This document shows positions 1 through 8,181 of a DNA stretch of 13,655 nt, piece after piece (position 1 is the stretch's first letter; each line of letters begins with the position of its first letter). Origin of the DNA: Aquificaceae bacterium (GTDB taxonomy: Bacteria > Aquificota > Aquificia > Aquificales > Aquificaceae). Below the pieces are notes generated by a model, which did no database searches, was not told the DNA's origin, and saw nothing but the letters and a program-made list of their open reading frames with translations. The position numbers and the translations under genes were made by a program. The stretch spans positions 1-13,655 of the forward strand of contig JALTVH010000189.1 in assembly GCA_027049085.1 (NCBI GenBank). The letters run 5' to 3'.

Positions 1-789
1 ACAAAGGGCTTTGCCTCAGGCCTCGGTGTTGCGATGGGATACGTTGCCTCAGCTATAGCCCTTGTTTTTCTTGCAAGACATCTCCAAGAGCCTGAAGTTT
101 ACGGGATAGTGGCACTTATCTTTTTGACCCTCTTTCTTCCCTCAGCGCTGAAGCTCCCCAATCCTGTAACGAGCGGATCCGTGAGCCTCAGATCAGTTCT
201 GAAGGACAGGAGCTTTATCCTTTTTGTGGTGTGCCTCCTTACAATGACGGAGGTTGCCAACACCCTTGTGGCGATGATGGGGGTGTATCTGAGGGAGGTT
301 TACGGTATGGCGAGGGAGGAGATCTTCAAAGTTATAGGTCTGTCGGCTCTGGGCGGAGTTATTGGCGGTGTTTTCTGGGGTTTTCTCGTTGACCGACTTG
401 GGGCTGGCAGGGTATTTCCTCTCGGATTTTTTCTCTGGGGAAGTATTCTTGCATTCCTTCCCTTCGTACCGAAGGAGCTGATCCTTGCGGTGGGACTTGC
501 TTTTGGAACAGCCCTTGCCCATCTGTGGACCACAGGGAGGGTTTACATCCTGAGCAGGTTTGACACAGCGACCGCCTCGGTAAGACTGTCCTTCCTTTCC
601 CTCACTGAAAGGATTGCCTCAACCTCAGGGCTTCTGATCTGGTCGTTGTTTCTCTTCGTGACGGGGGACAATTACAGGCTCTCCGCAGGTCTGATGGCTA
701 TTTTTCCACTGACAGGCGCACTCCTTTACTTTATTGCTATTTCACCTCCTCACAGGCTTTTTTCACAAAGGAGAGGATCTTCTCGCTGA
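1..789 (+). CDS. MFS transporter, UMF1/Atg22-like (5' partial)
   Basis: The frame is open from base 1 and the N-terminal half lies outside the window; 262 residues are visible before TGA at 787-789. The visible part starts with GFASGLGVAMGYVAS, which resembles the G-F-x-x-G-x-x-x-G-Y segment of UMF1/Atg22-type major facilitator proteins. A hydrophilic central stretch (KLPNPVTSGS) follows, then about six membrane helices of the second MFS half. GFLVDRLGAGRVFPLG resembles the motif-A loop repeated in the second half of MFS carriers. It should be an inner-membrane secondary transporter; the substrate cannot be told. The last 53 bp overlap the 3' end of the convergent SulP gene, and both C-termini look genuine because the overlap encodes the end of the last helix plus a basic tail here. 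MFS membership is firm, the UMF1 subfamily less so. Confidence 0.85.
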   Translation, partial: TKGFASGLGVAMGYVASAIALVFLARHLQEPEVYGIVALIFLTLFLPSALKLPNPVTSGSVSLRSVLKDRSFILFVVCLLTMTEVANTLVAMMGVYLREVYGMAREEIFKVIGLSALGGVIGGVFWGFLVDRLGAGRVFPLGFFLWGSILAFLPFVPKELILAVGLAFGTALAHLWTTGRVYILSRFDTATASVRLSFLSLTERIASTSGLLIWSLFLFVTGDNYRLSAGLMAIFPLTGALLYFIAISPPHRLFSQRRGSSR

Positions 790-2827
790 CTTCCTCGGGC
801 TTCTCGCCGAGGAGGGGATTTCCGTTGAGGATCTGGAATCCCAGCTTCCTTGAGAGCTGTCCAAGGGTGATCATCCTTCCGTTGACGGTCAGGATTTTGG
901 TGGGTGTGATGTAAATCCTTCCCTTCTCATCCTCGTAAAAATCATCTTTTGTGAACTCAAAGATCCTCTTGCCCACGGATATGAGTATGGAGGAATCCCT
1001 GTTACCTATGTAAACCTTTATCCCCGGTTCCCTGCTGAGGCGCGTATAGAGTTTTTTGATGAAACCGCTGTCCGGTGTCTTTAGCTCTGCAAATTCCTTG
1101 ACCGTGTAACACTCCTCAAAAACAGCGTAAGGGCACTCTTCTTTGCAGTATTTATGGTCAATTAGCTCAAAGAGCTTTTTAACCGCTGAGCCTTTTGAGG
1201 CGAGGACCTTGTCCTCACCGATCATAGCAAAGATCCCTGCCCTCGCAAGGATTTCCCTGACCGGTGTCTTGAGATTCACAAAATAGACCTCTATACCCTT
1301 TGTCTTAAGGTCTTCAACGAATTCTTTGAGAACATCTATAGCGGTGGCATCCATGTGATTTATTGATTCGCCATCAATTATCACAAACTTGATGGAATCT
1401 TCCCTCCTTTTTATCTGAAGGCTTATTTCCTCTATGATGTGTTCTGCATTGGCAAAGTAAAGGCTTGCGTCGGGTCTTACAAAGAGGATTTGGGGACAGC
1501 CGGGGAGGCCGAAAAGCTCAGAATTAACAAAGGTTCTTGTTTTGGGATCCCTTGTCAGAAGGACTATTCGGGGGTGCATGCTTCGCCACAGGAACAGGAC
1601 AAGGGAGAGGACGATCCCTATGAAAATGGCGTAATCTGGCTTCATGATAAAGGAAGAGGCAAAGGTAACAAGGGCGACCATCCCATCATGGCGATTGGTT
1701 CTGTAAAGGTCAATAAAAGCCTTTGGCTTTACTATACCGATAACAGCCACGATAACGATTGATGCCAGAACTGCCCTGGGGAGGTTGTAGAGGAGGTCTG
1801 CAAGAAGGAAGAGGGTGATGATAACAAAAACGCTGGTCACGACACTTGAAATGCCTGTCTTGGCGCCCGCGAGGAAGTTAACTGCACTCCTTGAAAAGGA
1901 ACCGCTCACAGGGTATCCCTTGATAAAAGCGTTTACGAAGTTTGCAAATCCCTGGCCAATCAGTTCCTGGTCGACGTCCAGCTTGAACTTGGTCTGAGTT
2001 GCCATAGTTTTGGCGATGGCGTAAGCTTCCATGAAACCGATGATCGCTATGACAATTGCCTGGCCCATTAATTCGTCAACTATGTCAAGGTCAATATCGG
2101 GCAGGCTCGGTGAAGGCAGGCCCCTCGGAATCTCCCCCACAAGTTTCACTCCCATTTCTCCGAGGTTCATATAAACCGCGATAGCCGTTGAAACAGCAAC
2201 CGCTATCAGGGCGCCCGGAAACAGTGGATGGATTTTCCTTGATAGGAGAATGAAGGCTATTGAGCCGAACCCTATAACTGCTGTTGCGATGTGGGTTTCA
2301 GGAAGGGCTTTGGCTATCTCAAGGAAGTTCTTGAAAACGAACTCATGTTTGGTTATTTCAATTCCCAGAAGATGGGGTAGCTGGGTTGATGCTATGATGA
2401 TAGCCGCTGCGTTTGAGAAGCCTATAACTACCGCGTGGGAAACGAAGTTCATTATAAAACCGAGCCTGAAGAACCCCAGGGCCAGCTGAAAGATCCCAAC
2501 TAAAAGCGCAAGTATTGCTGCAAGCTTGACAAATTCTGCGGATTCGGGTTCAGCTATAGGCATGAGTGATGTGAAGACAAGGAGACTGACTATCGCAACT
2601 GGTCCTGTCTGGAGCTGAGGTGAACTACCCCAAAGAGCTGCAACAGCCGGTGCGAGGGCGGATGCATAGAGACCTATTACCGGCGGCAGACCCGCCAGCA
2701 TAGCGTAGGCCATTGACTGGGGAACAAGGACGACCGCAACGGTCAGCCCGCTCATAAAGTCCCGTGTGAAGTATCGGGCGTTATAATCCCGGAGCCAGGA
2801 TAAAAAGGGGAGGATCCGCCCTTTCAT
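737..2827 (-). CDS. SulP-family anion permease with STAS domain and extra C-terminal domain (SulP1)
   Basis: This 696-residue inner-membrane protein belongs to the SulP/SLC26 family (sulfate, bicarbonate or related anion transport; substrate not readable). The transmembrane core spans about residues 20-415, with signatures VPQSMAYAMLAGLPP (35-49) and DQELIGQGFAN (286-296) followed by GSFSRSAVN (309-317). A STAS domain occupies about 445-556, with MDATAIDVL at its phosphorylation-site loop. After STAS comes a Cys-X3-Cys-X7-Cys motif (C561, C565, C573), then about 120 residues I do not recognise. The gene lies 18 nt downstream of a second SulP gene, probably as a tandem duplicate in one transcript. 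No Shine-Dalgarno precedes the ATG, so translational reinitiation is likely. Its 3' end overlaps the convergent MFS gene. Confidence 0.93.
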   Translation of the reverse strand: MKGRILPFLSWLRDYNARYFTRDFMSGLTVAVVLVPQSMAYAMLAGLPPVIGLYASALAPAVAALWGSSPQLQTGPVAIVSLLVFTSLMPIAEPESAEFVKLAAILALLVGIFQLALGFFRLGFIMNFVSHAVVIGFSNAAAIIIASTQLPHLLGIEITKHEFVFKNFLEIAKALPETHIATAVIGFGSIAFILLSRKIHPLFPGALIAVAVSTAIAVYMNLGEMGVKLVGEIPRGLPSPSLPDIDLDIVDELMGQAIVIAIIGFMEAYAIAKTMATQTKFKLDVDQELIGQGFANFVNAFIKGYPVSGSFSRSAVNFLAGAKTGISSVVTSVFVIITLFLLADLLYNLPRAVLASIVIVAVIGIVKPKAFIDLYRTNRHDGMVALVTFASSFIMKPDYAIFIGIVLSLVLFLWRSMHPRIVLLTRDPKTRTFVNSELFGLPGCPQILFVRPDASLYFANAEHIIEEISLQIKRREDSIKFVIIDGESINHMDATAIDVLKEFVEDLKTKGIEVYFVNLKTPVREILARAGIFAMIGEDKVLASKGSAVKKLFELIDHKYCKEECPYAVFEECYTVKEFAELKTPDSGFIKKLYTRLSREPGIKVYIGNRDSSILISVGKRIFEFTKDDFYEDEKGRIYITPTKILTVNGRMITLGQLSRKLGFQILNGNPLLGEKPEEVSEKILSFVKKACEEVK

Positions 2828-2845
2828 TAGTTATGGATTTTATCA

Positions 2846-4615
2846 TTAGGCGGTCACCTTTTCCTTAACACTTAGGCACTCCCTGAAGACCACCCTGTCG
2901 CAAACCTTGGCGCAGAACTCGTGGTCAATTCTTTTAAAGAGCTCCACAATTGACTGACCCTTGGAATCAAAAACAAATTCTGTTTTAACTTCCCTATCGA
3001 TCCCTGCATTTTCAAGAAGGGGATAGACATCACAGCCTATGTTTGCAAAGGCAAGCTCAACGCCGAGGTCTCGGAGAGTTCTTATCAACCTTATAACCGT
3101 TTCGCTACCAGTTGCATCAATGTAATTGACCGCCTCCATATCAAGGAGAACGTACTTGAGCCCCCACTTTAGCCGGTCCCTGACCTTGTTCACTATGTAG
3201 TCATAAACGTACTGTGCGTTTCCAAAGTAAATGGACATATTGGGTCTGATGTAAAGGATCTGAGGACATTCGGGGAGGTTTCTCTTTTCCGCATTAACAA
3301 AGGTGCCCGACTCAGGTTCCCTTGAGAGAACCACTATCCTCGGGTACATGGTTCTGTAAACGAAGGTTCCGAGAGACAGGAGAACGCCGAGGGTGATGGC
3401 AACCCACAGGTCCATGAAAAAGACGGAGGCAAAGGTTATCCCAGCAACAGCACCGTCTGTCTTATTTATTTTGTAGAGCTTCCAGATCTCTTGGGGCTTA
3501 ATTAGATTTATGACAGCGGAAAGGACTATTGCGGAAAGGGTAGCTTTGGGAAGGTAGTAGAAGGCAGGGGCAAGCAGGAAAAGTGTAACGCCCACAAGCA
3601 ATCCGGTAATGACGCTTGCAAGGGGTGACTTGGCGCCAAGGGCGTAGTTCAAAGAAGATCGTGAGAAGGAACCCCCGGCTGGAAAGCCTTTAAAGAAGCT
3701 TACCGCAACGTTGGCAAGTCCCTGACCAATAAGCTCTTGATTGGGATTCCATTTGTCTCCCGTCTTTATGGCAAGGGTTTTTGCAATTGCAACCGCCTCA
3801 ATAAGCCCGAAAAAGGCAACAACGAGGGCACCTCCCCACATCTTGCTCATCATCTGGAGGTCAAGGGGCGGAAGCGTCGGGTCGGGGAGTCCCTGGGGGA
3901 CAGTTCCAACAATGGCAACACCCTTGTTATGGAGGCCGAGGGCAAGTGTAATAAGGGATGTGATGATTACAGCGATAAGGGCGCCTGGCATATACTTGCT
4001 GATCTTTCTTGAAATCCAGATTATTGCATAGGCAGAGATTCCTATTGCAAGGGTGTAAGGGTTGGTCAATTCAAGCTTTCCAGCAATGTCTGCGATGATC
4101 GTGAATATGTGAGTTGTGTTCACAACAGGAAAACCAAAGAGATGCTTGAACTGTGATAGTGCAATTACGAGGGCACCCGCCGCGGTGAAACCAATAACCA
4201 CAGAGTTTGAGATCAGCTCAACGATAAATCCGAGCTTGAAGGCACCGACAGCTATCCTGACAACGCCCACCATCAGAGCCAGAAGGCCCATGTAGGTAAT
4301 CCACTCTTCGGATTTGGGTTCAAGGTTTAGGCTGTACAGCACGGAAGCAGAAAGGAGGCAGGTCATAGCTACGGGACCCGTCCCCAGAAACCTTGAGCTA
4401 CCGAATATCGCCGCAACAATGGTAGCTATGAAGGCGGTGTAGAGGCCCGTGATGGGGGGCATCCCCGCAAGGAGGGCGTAAGCCATTGCCTGAGGCACAT
4501 AGACTGCCGCAACGGTTAGCCCCGCAACCAGATCCCTTGAAAAGGAAACCTTACTGTAATCCCTGAACCAGGCAAAAAAAGGGAGTCCAAGATTTGATCC
4601 TAAATTAGGGATCAT
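2846..4615 (-). CDS. SulP-family anion permease with STAS domain (SulP2)
   Basis: This 589-residue paralogue of the next gene is an inner-membrane SulP/SLC26 transporter. Core signatures are VPQAMAYALLAGMPP (40-54), NQELIGQGLAN (292-302) and GSFSRSSLN (315-323). The STAS domain covers about 451-563, with IDATGSETV in the usual regulatory loop. It ends shortly after STAS in a Cys-X3-Cys-X7-Cys motif (C568, C572, C580) that matches the paralogue's spacing exactly. The ATG at 4615 has no Shine-Dalgarno; a TATAAT on the minus strand (4627-4632) lies 11 nt upstream, just after the groEL terminator, so the mRNA may be nearly leaderless, although no -35 is evident. Sulfate or another oxyanion is plausible given nearby sulfur genes, but bicarbonate cannot be excluded. 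Confidence 0.93.
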   Translation of the reverse strand: MIPNLGSNLGLPFFAWFRDYSKVSFSRDLVAGLTVAAVYVPQAMAYALLAGMPPITGLYTAFIATIVAAIFGSSRFLGTGPVAMTCLLSASVLYSLNLEPKSEEWITYMGLLALMVGVVRIAVGAFKLGFIVELISNSVVIGFTAAGALVIALSQFKHLFGFPVVNTTHIFTIIADIAGKLELTNPYTLAIGISAYAIIWISRKISKYMPGALIAVIITSLITLALGLHNKGVAIVGTVPQGLPDPTLPPLDLQMMSKMWGGALVVAFFGLIEAVAIAKTLAIKTGDKWNPNQELIGQGLANVAVSFFKGFPAGGSFSRSSLNYALGAKSPLASVITGLLVGVTLFLLAPAFYYLPKATLSAIVLSAVINLIKPQEIWKLYKINKTDGAVAGITFASVFFMDLWVAITLGVLLSLGTFVYRTMYPRIVVLSREPESGTFVNAEKRNLPECPQILYIRPNMSIYFGNAQYVYDYIVNKVRDRLKWGLKYVLLDMEAVNYIDATGSETVIRLIRTLRDLGVELAFANIGCDVYPLLENAGIDREVKTEFVFDSKGQSIVELFKRIDHEFCAKVCDRVVFRECLSVKEKVTA

Positions 4616-4630
4616 TGGTTTTTTTAATTA

Positions 4631-4661
4631 TAAACTAAAAACGGGCGCCGTAGGCGCCCGT
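4631..4661 (-). terminator. Rho-independent terminator of groES-groEL
   Basis: A perfect 9-bp G+C-rich inverted repeat (acgggcgcc / ggcgcccgt, 4641-4649 and 4653-4661) has a 3-nt loop. On the minus strand it is followed by TTTTAGTTTA. It begins 23 nt after the groEL stop and sits before sulP2, so it should end the chaperonin transcript. The opposite side lacks a comparable T-run. Confidence 0.85.
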
Positions 4662-4684
4662 AATTTAAGGGAAGGAGATAGGAA

Positions 4685-6325
4685 TCAGTCAAGGTCAGGC
4701 ATGTCGGTTGGTGTCATGTCCTTCTTTTTCTCGGGTTCGGGCAGGTCTGCAACGAGTGCCTCTGCGGTGAGCATGGTTCCTGCAACGGAAGCTGCGTTTT
4801 CAATGGCAGTTCTTACTACCTTGGTTGGGTCTATAACGCCGGCTTCCATCATGTCAACGTACTCACCGGATGCCGCGTTGAATCCCCAGGTCTTGCCCTT
4901 TTCCTTTCCGAGCTCAATGACCTTTTCAAGGACCACAAAACCTTCAAAACCTGCGTTGTAGGCGATCTGTCTGAGGGGTGTCCTGCAGGCCTTCCTGATT
5001 ATGTCAACACCAAGCTTCTGGTCTTCGTTAGCAGTTTCAACGCTGTCCAGAGTCTCGGAGGCTCTCACGAGGGCAACTCCACCGCCGGGCACAATTCCCT
5101 CTTCAACAGCCGCCTTTGTGGCGTGGACAGCGTCCTCAACCCTTGCCTTCTTCTCTTTGAGCTCTGCCTCTGTTGCCGCACCAACTCTAATGACCGCAAC
5201 GCCTCCTGAAAGCTTGGCGAGCCTTTCCTGGAGCTTCTCCCTGTCGTAATCGGAGGTTGTCTCCTGAATTTGCTTCTTGATCTGTTCGATCCTTGCCTTG
5301 ATCTGGGCGTCCTCACCTTTACCGCCAACGATCGTGGTGTTCTCTTTGTCCACTATCACCTTGTCTGCCCTTCCGAGCATATCAAGGGTGACGGACTCAA
5401 GCTTGATACCCAGGTCTTCCATGATCGCCTGACCGCCGGTGAGTATGGCGATGTCCTGGAGGTAATCCTTCCTCCTCTGGCCGAATCCGGGTGCCTTGAC
5501 CGCACAGGCTTTCAGCACACCCTTGATGTGGTTGACCACAAGGGTTGCCAGTGCTTCGCCCTCAACATCCTCAGCTATAACAAGGAGTGGTTTTCCGGAC
5601 CTGACGACCTGCTCAAGGACGGGAAGAAGGTCTTTGACGTTGGAGATCTTCTTCTCAAAGATCAGTATGTAGGGCTCCTCAAGGACGCACTGCATCTTGT
5701 CGGGGTCGGTTACGAAGTAGGGGGAGAGGTATCCTCTGTCAAACTGCATTCCCTGAACAGTTTCAAGGGTTGTCTCTGCAGATTTGGACTCCTCAACGGT
5801 TATAACGCCGTCCTTTCCGACAGCCTCCATAGCATCGGCGATGATCTTGCCTATCTCAGGGTCGTTATTGGCTGAAATGGTTGCGACCTGCTCAATGTCT
5901 GTCCTGCCTTTGACGTCAACGGAAAGGTTCTTGATCTCATCAACTACCTTTTTGACGGCTCTGTCTATACCCCTCTTGACGTCCATGGGATTAGCACCGC
6001 TGGCTATTGCCTTTAGACCTTCGTGGAATATCGCCTGGGCGAGAATTGTTGCGGTGGTTGTTCCGTCACCGGCAACATCTGAGGTCTTGGAGGCAACCTC
6101 CTTGACGAGCTGGGCTCCTATGTTCTCGTAGTTATCCTTGAGTTCTATTTCCTTTGCGACGGTCACCCCGTCCTTGGTAACAACGGGAGTACCCCAGCTT
6201 TTTGCAAGGATGACTTCCCTTCCTCTTGGTCCAAGGGTAACCTTGACCGCGTTGGCAAGCTTATCAACACCAGACTTGAGCTTTGCCCTTGCCTCTTCGC
6301 TGTAAATGATTCCTTTTGCTGCCAT
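4685..6325 (-). CDS. groEL: Chaperonin GroEL (Hsp60)
   Basis: This is a full-length 546-residue group I chaperonin, the ATP-driven folding chamber that works with GroES in the cytoplasm. It opens with MAAKGIIYSEEARAKL and contains TLGPRGREV, the nucleotide-binding VAGDGTTTAT near residue 85, and the family signature AAVEEGIVPGGG near 400. The start chosen is the ATG at 6325, because AAGGAGG (6334-6340) lies 8 nt upstream. A GTG three codons earlier would fall inside that ribosome site. The tail ends PEKKKDMTPTDMPDLD, acidic and without the GGM repeats found in many bacterial GroELs. It follows groES by 22 nt in one operon and is followed by a clear terminator. Confidence 0.98.
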   Translation of the reverse strand: MAAKGIIYSEEARAKLKSGVDKLANAVKVTLGPRGREVILAKSWGTPVVTKDGVTVAKEIELKDNYENIGAQLVKEVASKTSDVAGDGTTTATILAQAIFHEGLKAIASGANPMDVKRGIDRAVKKVVDEIKNLSVDVKGRTDIEQVATISANNDPEIGKIIADAMEAVGKDGVITVEESKSAETTLETVQGMQFDRGYLSPYFVTDPDKMQCVLEEPYILIFEKKISNVKDLLPVLEQVVRSGKPLLVIAEDVEGEALATLVVNHIKGVLKACAVKAPGFGQRRKDYLQDIAILTGGQAIMEDLGIKLESVTLDMLGRADKVIVDKENTTIVGGKGEDAQIKARIEQIKKQIQETTSDYDREKLQERLAKLSGGVAVIRVGAATEAELKEKKARVEDAVHATKAAVEEGIVPGGGVALVRASETLDSVETANEDQKLGVDIIRKACRTPLRQIAYNAGFEGFVVLEKVIELGKEKGKTWGFNAASGEYVDMMEAGVIDPTKVVRTAIENAASVAGTMLTAEALVADLPEPEKKKDMTPTDMPDLD

Positions 6326-6333
6326 CTTGCCCA

Positions 6334-6340
6334 CCTCCTT
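6334..6340 (-). promoter_or_regulatory. Ribosome binding site that decides the groEL start
   Basis: AAGGAGG on the minus strand lies 8 nt before the ATG at 6325. The in-frame GTG at 6332-6334 overlaps this site, which rules it out as the start. Confidence 0.85.
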
Positions 6341-6347
6341 TTAGTTT

Positions 6348-6659
6348 TTAGGCTGGAACCTTAGCGTCCTCAACGACTGCGAGGACCTCATCCTCTGACA
6401 TTATCAGGTACTGCTCGCCGTCAAGCTCAACCTCTGTGCCGGCATATTTGTTGAAGAGGACGACGTCTCCCTCTTTGACCTTGAGGGGTTTGAGATCGCC
6501 GTTGTTCAGGAGCTTACCCTCACCTACCGCTATAACCTCTCCCATCTGGGGCTTTTCCTTGGCGGTGTCGGGTATTATGATCCCAGAAGGTGTCTTTTGC
6601 TCCTGTTCCTCAAAGCGCCTTACCACAATCTTATCGTAAAGGGGCCTTAGCTTTGCCAT
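6348..6659 (-). CDS. groES: Co-chaperonin GroES (Hsp10)
   Basis: This 103-residue lid of the GroEL chamber has the typical opening KLRPLYDKIVVRR, the mobile loop EEQEQKTPSGIIIPDTA (about 17-33) whose hydrophobic GIII contacts GroEL, and the core segments GEVIAVGEG and GDVVLFNKYAGTEV. The ATG at 6659 is preceded by AAGGAGGT with suitable spacing. It is the first gene of the groES-groEL operon. The upstream promoter is a perfect sigma-70 consensus, and no CIRCE repeat is present, so HrcA control is not supported here. Confidence 0.98.
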   Translation of the reverse strand: MAKLRPLYDKIVVRRFEEQEQKTPSGIIIPDTAKEKPQMGEVIAVGEGKLLNNGDLKPLKVKEGDVVLFNKYAGTEVELDGEQYLIMSEDEVLAVVEDAKVPA

Positions 6660-6697
6660 CTTCCTACCTCCTTCCTGATTTTTTACTGCGATTAAAA

Positions 6698-6726
6698 ATT
6701 ATATTAACGAATCTTTCACGTGTCAA
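6698..6726 (-). promoter_or_regulatory. Consensus sigma-70 promoter of groES-groEL
   Basis: On the minus strand TTGACA (6721-6726) and TATAAT (6698-6703) are separated by exactly 17 bp, a perfect match to the housekeeping consensus. The start point should fall near 6690, leaving a short leader with the AAGGAGGT ribosome site before groES. Confidence 0.88.
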
Positions 6727-6852
6727 GAGGAAAATTTAAATATATGAGTGTTGCAGGCTAAGGTTATATTAGCTATTGTTCCTCAGAAAGGGCATAAACC
6801 ACAGTGGATAAGATTTTTATAGCCTTATAAGAGTTTCTTTAATGACCGTAAC

Positions 6853-6871
6853 TTATGTTGTCATAACATAA
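6853..6871. promoter_or_regulatory. Perfect palindrome upstream of the YedE-type gene, possible operator
   Basis: TTATGTT and AACATAA form perfect 7-bp arms around a 5-nt centre (gtcat). The centre of the dyad is 39 nt before the ATG at 6901. No T-run follows, so it does not look like a terminator. Its position fits an operator for a dimeric regulator; which one is unknown, and it does not share the CCTTCC/GGAAGG arms found upstream of the thioredoxin gene. Confidence 0.5.
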
Positions 6872-6887
6872 CTTTGAAATTCCACAC

Positions 6888-6894
6888 GGAGGAG
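6888..6894 (+). promoter_or_regulatory. Ribosome binding site that decides the YedE start
   Basis: GGAGGAG lies 6 nt before the ATG at 6901. An in-frame TTG at 6874 would sit upstream of this site and has none of its own, so the shorter protein is preferred. Confidence 0.8.
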
Positions 6895-6900
6895 CGGGCT

Positions 6901-8181
6901 ATGGAAGCAGTTAAGGAGATCTATACCTATCTGTTCAGACAGAGATGGCCGGCGTGGATCGGCGGGATCTCAATGGGGTTTATAGTTGCTCTCATGTTTG
7001 TGTGGGGAAGTCCGTGGGGGGTTACTAACGGAATAATCATATGGGGTGACAACTTGCTAAAACCGATCCTTTACCCAGATGCTGAGGTTCAGAGTCCTGT
7101 GTGGCAGTTTATAGCACTTGTAAACTGGGCTTTCTTATGGGGAGCTCTTGCCTCTGCTATGCTGGGTGGAGACTTCCGCATCAGCATTCCGAGCTTCAGA
7201 GAGTTTATCCTTGGAGCCTTCGGCGGTTCCCTGATGGGTGTAGGTGCCTTTCTCGCCTTTGGTTGTACTGTAGGAGCCTTCCTTGTGGGTTTTGGTGCTC
7301 TGTCTGCCTCCGCCATAACCATGATGATAGGTCTTGGGATCGGTGCCTACATCGGTCTCAGAATATATATGTGGCTTCTGACAAGAGGATGGGGTGCGCC
7401 CGGTAAGATAATAGAGGTCCCTCTTAAACTACAGGTCTTTATAGGTGCAGTTCTTCTGATCCTCGCTGTTCTTGCCATAGTATTCGTTCACCGCAAGGTT
7501 TCTACTTACAGCCCGCCGCTGGGACTTGGGTCCATTCAGGTTGCCGCCGGGTCTCTGATTTTCTTTGGCGTTTTGCTGGGAATTATCAACCAGAGGACCC
7601 GCTTCTGTTTTGTAAGAGCCTTCAGGGAACCCTTCATGACAGGTGAGGGAGACATGACCAGAGCGGCAGCCCTTGCTCTGATAATTGCCGCTGTTTTTGG
7701 AGTTATAGTCAAATTCTCACCCTTCGCCGGGATAGTTGAGATACAGGACGTCCAGGACCTCCTTGCCATTGAGATGACAGCTCCCCCGACTGTTAAGGGG
7801 ATGATGGTTGCACCCTCATTTCCCATTGGTTCTCTCATAGGCGGGATAATCTTTGGAATAGGAATGACCTTAGCGGGTGGATGTTCCGTCGGCTCAATGT
7901 GGAGGGCAGGTGAAGGGTCTCTTAAGAACGTTACCGCAATCCTCTTTTACGCTCTCGGTGGTTCCCTCTTTGCTTTCTTCTACAGGAAGATTGAACCCTT
8001 CCTCCTTCAGACCTTCAGCTTCATCTACGAGCCACTTAAAGCTACCAGCGCCACGGGCAAGAAAGTTTTCCTTCCAGGGGCTGTGGGCCTTGAGTGGGCT
8101 GTAGTCCTCCTCCTTGCTTTTGCCCTTGCCTGGATGCTCTTTGCAACCTGGAACGAGAAGACGATGAAGTTCACCCTATAG
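6901..8181 (+). CDS. YedE/YeeE-family sulfur (thiosulfate-type) transporter
   Basis: This polytopic inner-membrane protein of 426 residues belongs to the YeeE/YedE (DUF395) family, whose characterised member TsuA takes up thiosulfate through a conduit lined by conserved cysteines. There are only three cysteines, each in a family motif: FGCTVGAFLVGFGALS (C122), QRTRFCFVRAFREPFMTGEG (C236) and LAGGCSVGSMWRAGEG (C328). The RTRFCFVRAFREPF motif is typical of the YedE subgroup sometimes linked to sulfur or selenium handling, so thiosulfate is the likely but unproven substrate. It is divergent from groES, has a palindrome in its upstream region, and overlaps the convergent MerR gene by 11 bp. That neighbour heads back into a DsrE-containing thiol operon, which supports a shared sulfur role. 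Confidence 0.9.
   Translation: MEAVKEIYTYLFRQRWPAWIGGISMGFIVALMFVWGSPWGVTNGIIIWGDNLLKPILYPDAEVQSPVWQFIALVNWAFLWGALASAMLGGDFRISIPSFREFILGAFGGSLMGVGAFLAFGCTVGAFLVGFGALSASAITMMIGLGIGAYIGLRIYMWLLTRGWGAPGKIIEVPLKLQVFIGAVLLILAVLAIVFVHRKVSTYSPPLGLGSIQVAAGSLIFFGVLLGIINQRTRFCFVRAFREPFMTGEGDMTRAAALALIIAAVFGVIVKFSPFAGIVEIQDVQDLLAIEMTAPPTVKGMMVAPSFPIGSLIGGIIFGIGMTLAGGCSVGSMWRAGEGSLKNVTAILFYALGGSLFAFFYRKIEPFLLQTFSFIYEPLKATSATGKKVFLPGAVGLEWAVVLLLAFALAWMLFATWNEKTMKFTL

Noticed and set aside
5270..5875. A 201-codon open frame on the plus strand opposite groEL.
   Set aside because: It lies wholly inside the conserved groEL gene in antisense, resembles no family, and reflects the codon bias of the real gene.
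6757..6773. Short inverted repeat GCTAA-N7-TTAGC between groES and the YedE gene.
   Set aside because: Arms of only 5 A+T-rich bp are expected by chance in such a region.
6660..6780. A CIRCE (HrcA) operator upstream of groES.
   Set aside because: GAGTGTTGCAGGCTAA (from 6746) vaguely resembles half a CIRCE, but no TTAGCACTC-N9-GAGTGCTAA repeat is present.
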